Assembly (NCBI GenBank): GCA_001805125.1
Contig: MHEF01000029.1
Coordinates: 20,363 to 30,248 of the forward strand
Length of the DNA stretch: 9,886 nt
Source: Nitrospirae bacterium RBG_13_39_12
GTDB taxonomy: Bacteria; Nitrospirota; Thermodesulfovibrionia; Thermodesulfovibrionales; SM23-35
Direction of reading: 5' to 3'
Translations under genes and position numbers: made by a program
The notes under the pieces: generated by a model
Seen by the model: the letters and a program-made list of their open reading frames with translations, nothing else
Databases searched by the model: none
What the model was told of the DNA's origin: nothing
In this document: positions 5,495 through 9,886 of the stretch, one piece after another
How the letters are laid out: every line of letters starts with the position of its first letter
Position numbering within the stretch: the stretch's first letter is position 1

Positions 5495-6367
5495 TTACTT
5501 CCCCGATAAATACCTTACTGGGTTTTTAGTTATGCAATTCAGCACGGTATTTTTGTCATACCCCATCTCGATAAGCCTTTTTGAAGATTCAGTAACCGGC
5601 ATGCACCCGCCTGAAAGTCTGCCGCCTGAACCAGTGATGGCTTGATTATACGAAGATGTGCCAGCCTGTTTTACCGTATCTGATACTATTATTATTCTGT
5701 CATGGTTTTTTGTTCTGAATATCAATTCGACTGTTTTTAAATGCAGATGATAGGGGTCTGCAATAACTTCAATATAAATGTTCTGATTTAAAAGTCCGAA
5801 CCCTGCAAGTCCGGGCTCCCTGTGATGAAAGCCGCTCATTGCATTAAAGATGTGAGTCACCCCCCTTGCCCCTGCATTAAACCCAGCTTCTGCTTCAGCA
5901 TATTTTGCATTAGAATGTCCCATGCTTACTATGATACCCATGTCGGACATCTTTTTTATAAGCCCTTCAGCTCCTTTAATTTCCGGGGAGACAGTTATTA
6001 TTTTTACCATGTCTTCGAAACCTTCGATAAGCTCTTTGAAACTATACTCTGTAGGTTCAATAAATGACTCAGCACTCAAAGCACCGCATTTTGCAGGGTT
6101 AAGGAACGGTCCTTCAAGATGAACACCGATAATTTCAGAAGATTTTGACTTTTGAGTTCTGTGTTCTGTTTTTTGCTTCTCAATTGCATTTTTAACTGCC
6201 TTCATGTTCTCCTTCATTACATTTATGGCAGCCGGGTATATCGTGGGTATGATTGCAGAAACTCCATATGAACCGTGTATTTCAGCCATACGGAGGATAT
6301 GATCTCCGGCAGTTGTTCTTGTATCGTAACCGCCTATGCCATGAGTATGTATATCTATAATATCCAT
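5495..6367 (-). CDS. nagA: N-acetylglucosamine-6-phosphate deacetylase, short form
   Basis: An amidohydrolase-superfamily enzyme that would convert GlcNAc-6-P to glucosamine-6-P and acetate in the cytoplasm, feeding recycled amino sugar back to wall synthesis or glycolysis. Visible landmarks are HTHG (residues 7-10), HLEGPF with metal ligand Glu85, GHSNA with His151, THIFNAM with His172, substrate His207 (DPYHL) and catalytic Asp230 (VSD). All key residues known from E. coli NagA have counterparts. At 290 residues it is about 90 shorter than usual. It starts directly at the metal motif, without the N-terminal beta-sandwich strands, and an in-frame TAA three codons upstream blocks a longer start. 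No Shine-Dalgarno is seen. Residues 64-77 (KQKTEHRTQKSKSS) are encoded by heptad-type repeats. It neighbours DUF1460, ampG and nagZ genes. Confidence 0.88.
   Translation of the reverse strand: MDIIDIHTHGIGGYDTRTTAGDHILRMAEIHGSYGVSAIIPTIYPAAINVMKENMKAVKNAIEKQKTEHRTQKSKSSEIIGVHLEGPFLNPAKCGALSAESFIEPTEYSFKELIEGFEDMVKIITVSPEIKGAEGLIKKMSDMGIIVSMGHSNAKYAEAEAGFNAGARGVTHIFNAMSGFHHREPGLAGFGLLNQNIYIEVIADPYHLHLKTVELIFRTKNHDRIIIVSDTVKQAGTSSYNQAITGSGGRLSGGCMPVTESSKRLIEMGYDKNTVLNCITKNPVRYLSGK
6142..6169. repeat. Heptad repeat tract inside nagA
   Basis: On the plus strand four units lie in register: ATTTTGA, CTTTTGA and two GTTCTGT, with a diverged TTTTTGC after them. They match the style and orientation of the intergenic heptad tract around 2897-3150. 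In the nagA frame they encode most of a polar loop at residues 64-77, just before the HLEGPF motif. Confidence 0.65.
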
Positions 6368-6372
6368 TGTTG

Positions 6373-6378
6373 ATTATA
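6373..6378 (-). promoter_or_regulatory. Possible nagA -10 box very close to the start codon
   Basis: A perfect TATAAT on the minus strand lies 5 bases before the nagA ATG (6365-6367). If used, transcription would start at or within one or two bases of the ATG, giving a leaderless message, which fits the absence of a ribosome binding site. No good -35 is seen, so this is tentative. Confidence 0.35.
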
Positions 6379-6585
6379 ATAGCACAGAAGCCAGATGAAC
6401 TTATTAACTCTTAATATTGAATAAAATTGCCTTTGCTAACGGGGCAGGTGTGTTGAAAATACTTTACCAGCAATACCCTGAAATATTGGCTAACCTCATT
6501 TGCAGCCTTTTAAAAACTGCATTTTTAATTACAGTAAAGCATTTAAAACCCATTTATAATAAATCATTGTTTTGTAAAATATTTG

Positions 6586-6595
6586 AGACATGTCT
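6586..6595. promoter_or_regulatory. Perfect palindrome AGACATGTCT, possible operator
   Basis: A 10-base perfect dyad lies just upstream of the TATAAT at 6603-6608, where a repressor would overlap the RNA polymerase site of the DUF1460-ampG transcription unit. Only one such site was noticed, so binding is a guess. Confidence 0.3.
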
Positions 6596-6602
6596 GCCCT
6601 GT

Positions 6603-6608
6603 TATAAT
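6603..6608 (+). promoter_or_regulatory. -10 box of the DUF1460-ampG transcription unit
   Basis: TATAAT on the plus strand, 30 bases before the ATG at 6639. A TTGAGA at 6583-6588 is only 14 bases upstream, too close for a standard -35. The implied leader is about 25 bases and carries no Shine-Dalgarno. Confidence 0.4.
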
Positions 6609-6638
6609 GCTACGTCACAGTTTATTTGAATACAAACA

Positions 6639-7379
6639 ATGTATAAAACAGATATTCTTTTAGGCAAGTGGACTCAGGAAGCACTTGATCGTGTCTTACG
6701 TAATGCTTCTGAAATCAAGAACATCTCAAAACGAATAGACTTTCTTTCAGGACAGTTCATTAATCTGGATTATAGAGAATCAACATTAACAGGAGATGTA
6801 AACATACCTGAAGTTTTCACAATTGACCTGGAAGGAGTTGACTGCTTTACCTTTATCGATTATATAGAGGCAATGCGATTATCAGCCTCTTTTTCTGAGT
6901 TCACAACAAATTTAAAAAAAGTTAGATACAAATCAGGGAGGGTCTCTTTTAAAGAAAGAAATCATTTTTTAACTGACTGGATAACATTTAATCCTGATTT
7001 TGTTGAAGACGTTACCTGCAAAATCAGTGGTAAAAAATTTATAAGAGTTACAAAAACGTTGAACAAAAAAGAGGACAGAACGTATTTTTTACCTGGGATT
7101 AAGCCCGTGGAGCGGGAAACCAGCTATATCCCTTCGGATGCAATTGATAATTCAGTTTTAAGTAAACTCAGAACAGGAGATTATATCGGGATATATTCAA
7201 CATTAAAGGGGTTAGACGTTTCACACGCAGGAATTATTATAAAACATGGTAAAGATATCCTGTTAAGGCATGCCTCCTCAGCTGCAAAAAACAGAAAGGT
7301 TGTTGATGAAGATTTCAAGAAGTATATAGCTGATAAACCTGGAATTATTGTCCTGAGGACAAAAAGTCACAAACCTTAG
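6639..7379 (+). CDS. DUF1460 NlpC/P60-like cysteine hydrolase (cell-wall amidase type)
   Basis: The protein belongs to the DUF1460 branch of the NlpC/P60 papain-like cysteine peptidases, whose characterised members are, as I recall, amidases acting on peptidoglycan fragments. Candidate catalytic residues are Cys69 in GVDCFTFIDYIEAMRL, His196 in DVSHAGIIIK and His211 in LLRHASSA. RNHFLTDW (His109) is another family motif. Length (246) is in the family range. The start at 6639 is bounded by an in-frame TGA at 6627-6629, and no ribosome binding site precedes it. There is no signal peptide, so the enzyme appears cytoplasmic. That agrees with a muropeptide importer gene (ampG) 23 bases downstream on the same strand. 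A role in cleaving imported muropeptides is inferred from context. Confidence 0.85.
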   Translation: MYKTDILLGKWTQEALDRVLRNASEIKNISKRIDFLSGQFINLDYRESTLTGDVNIPEVFTIDLEGVDCFTFIDYIEAMRLSASFSEFTTNLKKVRYKSGRVSFKERNHFLTDWITFNPDFVEDVTCKISGKKFIRVTKTLNKKEDRTYFLPGIKPVERETSYIPSDAIDNSVLSKLRTGDYIGIYSTLKGLDVSHAGIIIKHGKDILLRHASSAAKNRKVVDEDFKKYIADKPGIIVLRTKSHKP

Positions 7380-7402
7380 ATGCAAGATAACAGGATAATT
7401 AT

Positions 7403-8632
7403 ATGGATATAGTTAAAGTAATACTCAGCCGACGGATGTTTGTCGCCTTCGTCATGGGCTTTGCATGCGGTCTCCCTCTTCTACTGACAATAACAGTTTT
7501 ACAGGCATGGATGAAAGAAGAAGGAGTGGACTTGACTGTCATTGGAGTTATGTCACTCGTAGGTCTGCCTTACACTGTTAAATTTCTCTGGGCACCTGTT
7601 ATGGACAGATTTACCCTCCCGTTTCTTGGCAGGAGAAGAGGATGGTTGTTTATTGCCCAGATTGCTCTAATTTTTTCTATTGCGGTACTCGGGTTCACAA
7701 ATCCTGGGAAAAACATCTGGATGGTTGCTTTTGCAGCTTTTCTTGTGACGTTTTTTAGCGCATCACAGGATATTGTTGTTGACGCCTACAGAAGGGAGGA
7801 CCTTTCCGATGAAGAATTAGGGTTGGGGTCATCTCTTTATGTTAACGGTTACCGCATTGGAATGCTTCTGGCTTCTGGTGGCGGACTTATTATGTCTGAC
7901 CACATGTCATTTACCATGGTCTACTTAATCATGGCAGTTTGCATGCTACCCGCGGTTTTAACCACACTGCTTACGCCTGAACCAACTGTTGCAGCTGGGA
8001 CACCTAAAAGCATGAAAGAAGCTATAGCAGGTCCCCTCAAAGAATACTTCTCACGACAGGGTGCTATCCTGATACTCGTATTTATCCTTCTTTACAAAAT
8101 CGGCGATTCTATGGCAAGTGCAATGACCACACCTTTTTACCTCGATATTGGCTTTACCAAGACAGAAATTGGTGCAATAGTTAAATTTTTCGGTACAGGG
8201 GCAGTTATTGTCGGTGGATTAATAGGTGGAATACTCATGCTTCGTCTGAAAATTAACCGTTCTCTATGGGTTTTCGGTTTTCTCCAGGCAATATCCACTG
8301 CAGGGTTCGCCCTTCTGGCAAGAATCGGGCACAATGTTCCTGCCCTCGCTGGAGTAATCGCCTTCGAGAATCTCAGCAGTGGCATGGGCACTGCAGCTTA
8401 CGTAGCATTTATTGCAAGTATCACTAACAAAAAATTCACTGCTACACAATATGCACTTCTGAGCAGTCTTATTGGCGTTCCAAGAGTACTTGCTTCTGCT
8501 CCGACTGGCTACCTTGCGAAAAATATCGGGTGGGTTGGCTTTTTTATCTTCTGCACATTAGTTGCAATTCCAGGCATTCTGCTTTTGATAAAGTTTGCAC
8601 CCTGGAACGCAAAAGAGGAAAAGAGGATTTAA
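7403..8632 (+). CDS. ampG: AmpG-type muropeptide permease (major facilitator superfamily)
   Basis: An inner-membrane transporter expected to import GlcNAc-anhydroMurNAc peptides from the periplasm for peptidoglycan recycling. It has 409 residues with about twelve hydrophobic helices. AmpG-type signatures include LPYTVKFLWAPVMDRF (55-70), LGRRRGW (75-81), SQDIVVDAYR (121-130), and ELGLGSSLYVNGYRIGML (138-155). AGGA lies about 8 bases before the ATG. It follows the DUF1460 hydrolase gene by 23 bases and is convergent with nagZ, with only 7 bases between the two stops and no clear terminator there. Its partners nagZ and nagA support the assignment over other sugar or acetyl-CoA MFS carriers. Confidence 0.9.
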   Translation: MDIVKVILSRRMFVAFVMGFACGLPLLLTITVLQAWMKEEGVDLTVIGVMSLVGLPYTVKFLWAPVMDRFTLPFLGRRRGWLFIAQIALIFSIAVLGFTNPGKNIWMVAFAAFLVTFFSASQDIVVDAYRREDLSDEELGLGSSLYVNGYRIGMLLASGGGLIMSDHMSFTMVYLIMAVCMLPAVLTTLLTPEPTVAAGTPKSMKEAIAGPLKEYFSRQGAILILVFILLYKIGDSMASAMTTPFYLDIGFTKTEIGAIVKFFGTGAVIVGGLIGGILMLRLKINRSLWVFGFLQAISTAGFALLARIGHNVPALAGVIAFENLSSGMGTAAYVAFIASITNKKFTATQYALLSSLIGVPRVLASAPTGYLAKNIGWVGFFIFCTLVAIPGILLLIKFAPWNAKEEKRI

Positions 8633-8639
8633 CTTTTTA

Positions 8640-9886
8640 TTAAACCGTTAATTTAACAGGCAATCTGCCACGAAAATCCATTTCACCTCTCAAACACTTG
8701 ATAACATAAGATTGTGCCTTTTCAGTCGGTTCGTAAGCAGCAACAAGCACATCAGCTTCACCGAAATAACGTAAGACATAAGGACTTCCAAAGGATATAA
8801 CAATAGATTTTCTGGACTTTCCAATAAGTTCTTTGATTTTATTTACTTCATTCTCAGGTATCCCTGAACTCCCTACCCATGCAGCAACGCTGGTGAATAT
8901 GGCAAATATAGCAATTTTGTTTTTTAAATTAATACTATCTTCAATTACTGTGACATTCTTGAAATACTCTCTTAAAGATGATGCTCTGAAAATTTTATTA
9001 TCTCCTGAAAAAATCAATTGGGTATTGTTCTTCTGAGAAATCGGCAATATTCCGGGTATATTTCTTACAGCAGTAATAGACATTTCACTGATAAGCGATG
9101 AGAGTTTTTCGTGGGTCTTATAATTAAATTGTTGTTCTTTGTTTTTTAACTTTTTCTTCGTCTCTAATATACGATTTATCGCATCGTCTATATGTTTTTC
9201 TGTAATTACATTCGATTTAACAGCGGACATAAGTTCTTTAACAGCCATATCAGGATCTGCAGGGTGCAATAATATATCAACACCTGCTTTTACACATTCA
9301 GCAGGAATATTTTCAATCCCTTTTAATGCATCCATATTCAAGGCATCAGTTAGTACAAGACCATTAAATCCAAACTTGTTTCTCAATATATCAGTTACCA
9401 TTATTTTCGATAAGCTTGCCGGTTGTGAATCAACATCCGGAATCCTCAGATGTCCCATCATGATACAGCTGACCCCTTTATTAACAGCTTTCCTGAACGG
9501 CAATGCATCCAGATTAATTAAATCTTCATATGATTTATTGATAACCGGGAGCTTTATATGGGAATCTGCGGATGTGTCACCATGTCCTGGAAAATGCTTG
9601 GCACAACTCAGGAGTCCTGAACTTTCCAGAGTTCTTATATATTCTAAGCCGAACCATTCCACAACTTCAGGACTGTCAGAGAATGCCCTCGTACAAATAA
9701 TGGGGTTATCAGGATTTTGATTTATATCAAGAACAGGGATTAAGGGCATGTTTATTCCAATATCATTTGCCTCATCCGCTACTGCCTTTACTGCACTTTC
9801 AAGGAGTGAAACTTCTCCGGGTATATTCTTATCAATAGCCGCTGCAATTGCCATCTGACATGGGAATGCTGTACTACCCTGTATTT
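8640..9886 (-). CDS. nagZ: Beta-N-acetylglucosaminidase, GH3 family (NagZ), 5' end outside window
   Basis: A glycoside hydrolase family 3 enzyme that would remove GlcNAc from muropeptides. The frame is open to the right edge, and the bases before the first ATG (9852-9854) encode IQGSTAFPCQ, matching the conserved GH3 segment before MAIAA, so the gene starts beyond the window. Motifs are PVLDINQNPDNPIICTRAF, then KHFPGHGDTSADSH with the Asp-x-His acid/base dyad (D at 9564-9566, H at 9558-9560), and GLVLTDALNM with nucleophile Asp (9345-9347). After about 9100 a second alpha/beta domain follows (IVISFGSPYVLRYF), as in two-domain NagZ of Bacillus type rather than the single-domain E. coli form. 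Whether a signal peptide is present cannot be seen, so periplasmic versus cytoplasmic action is open. Confidence 0.9.
   Translation of the reverse strand, partial: IQGSTAFPCQMAIAAAIDKNIPGEVSLLESAVKAVADEANDIGINMPLIPVLDINQNPDNPIICTRAFSDSPEVVEWFGLEYIRTLESSGLLSCAKHFPGHGDTSADSHIKLPVINKSYEDLINLDALPFRKAVNKGVSCIMMGHLRIPDVDSQPASLSKIMVTDILRNKFGFNGLVLTDALNMDALKGIENIPAECVKAGVDILLHPADPDMAVKELMSAVKSNVITEKHIDDAINRILETKKKLKNKEQQFNYKTHEKLSSLISEMSITAVRNIPGILPISQKNNTQLIFSGDNKIFRASSLREYFKNVTVIEDSINLKNKIAIFAIFTSVAAWVGSSGIPENEVNKIKELIGKSRKSIVISFGSPYVLRYFGEADVLVAAYEPTEKAQSYVIKCLRGEMDFRGRLPVKLTV

Noticed and set aside
6417..6629. A 70-codon plus-strand frame between nagA and the DUF1460 gene
   Set aside because: It starts with TTG, has no ribosome binding site, runs through the promoter region of the next gene and shows no recognisable family features.
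8618..8660. A terminator between ampG and nagZ
   Set aside because: Only short AT-only complementarity (TTTAA/TTAAA) is present, too weak to call.
9139..9720. A 193-codon plus-strand frame opposite nagZ
   Set aside because: It lies entirely antisense to the GH3 catalytic domain; its composition follows from the nagZ codons.
1..9886. tRNA, rRNA, insertion sequences or attachment sites
   Set aside because: No cloverleaf-like region, transposase frame or terminal inverted repeats were seen in a visual reading of either strand.

Overview
The window looks like a chromosome segment from a Gram-negative, moderately AT-rich, selenocysteine-using bacterium. Evidence for this is an outer-membrane polysaccharide exporter with a lipobox, AmpG-type peptidoglycan recycling, FecR/DUF6600 periplasmic proteins and a gene with two in-frame UGA codons. 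The flavour recalls Nitrospirota or Desulfobacterota, but that is inference from family content and not a taxonomic result.

Left part, minus strand (1-2630): the 5' end of an exopolysaccharide operon. A sigma70-like promoter near 2602-2630 precedes a secreted FecR-like protein. This is followed by a Wza/GumB-type export lipoprotein and a Wzz/GumC-type chain-length protein cut by the left edge. Intergenic gaps of 22 and 25 bases suggest co-transcription.

Middle (2631-3601): about 1 kb that a normal gene finder reads as empty. It holds an 18-base tandem duplication, a degenerate pyrimidine-rich array of 7-base units and a hidden 71-codon gene on the minus strand at 3180-3395. That gene encodes a glutaredoxin-like protein with two in-frame UGA codons, read as Sec13 (motif UPYT) and Sec69 (GGAUGV end). 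It has a perfect AGGAGG ribosome binding site and an extended -10 promoter. A SECIS-like hairpin follows each UGA, with 18 nt between UGA and apical loop in both cases. The second hairpin lies beyond the real TAA stop. The predicted protein has no cysteine.

Centre (3602-5490): a large secreted FecR + DUF6600 protein with a Lys/Pro-rich disordered tail. It ends at a strong intrinsic terminator that separates it from convergent nagA.

Right part (5495-9886): a peptidoglycan-recycling cluster. It contains nagA (minus; unusually short), a divergent pair of a DUF1460 NlpC/P60-like hydrolase and an AmpG muropeptide permease (plus), and convergent nagZ (minus; start beyond the right edge). Together these would import muropeptides (AmpG), trim them (NagZ, DUF1460 hydrolase) and deacetylate GlcNAc-6-P (NagA). 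The nagA gene carries a stretch of the same 7-base repeat family found in the intergenic array, translated as an extra polar loop.
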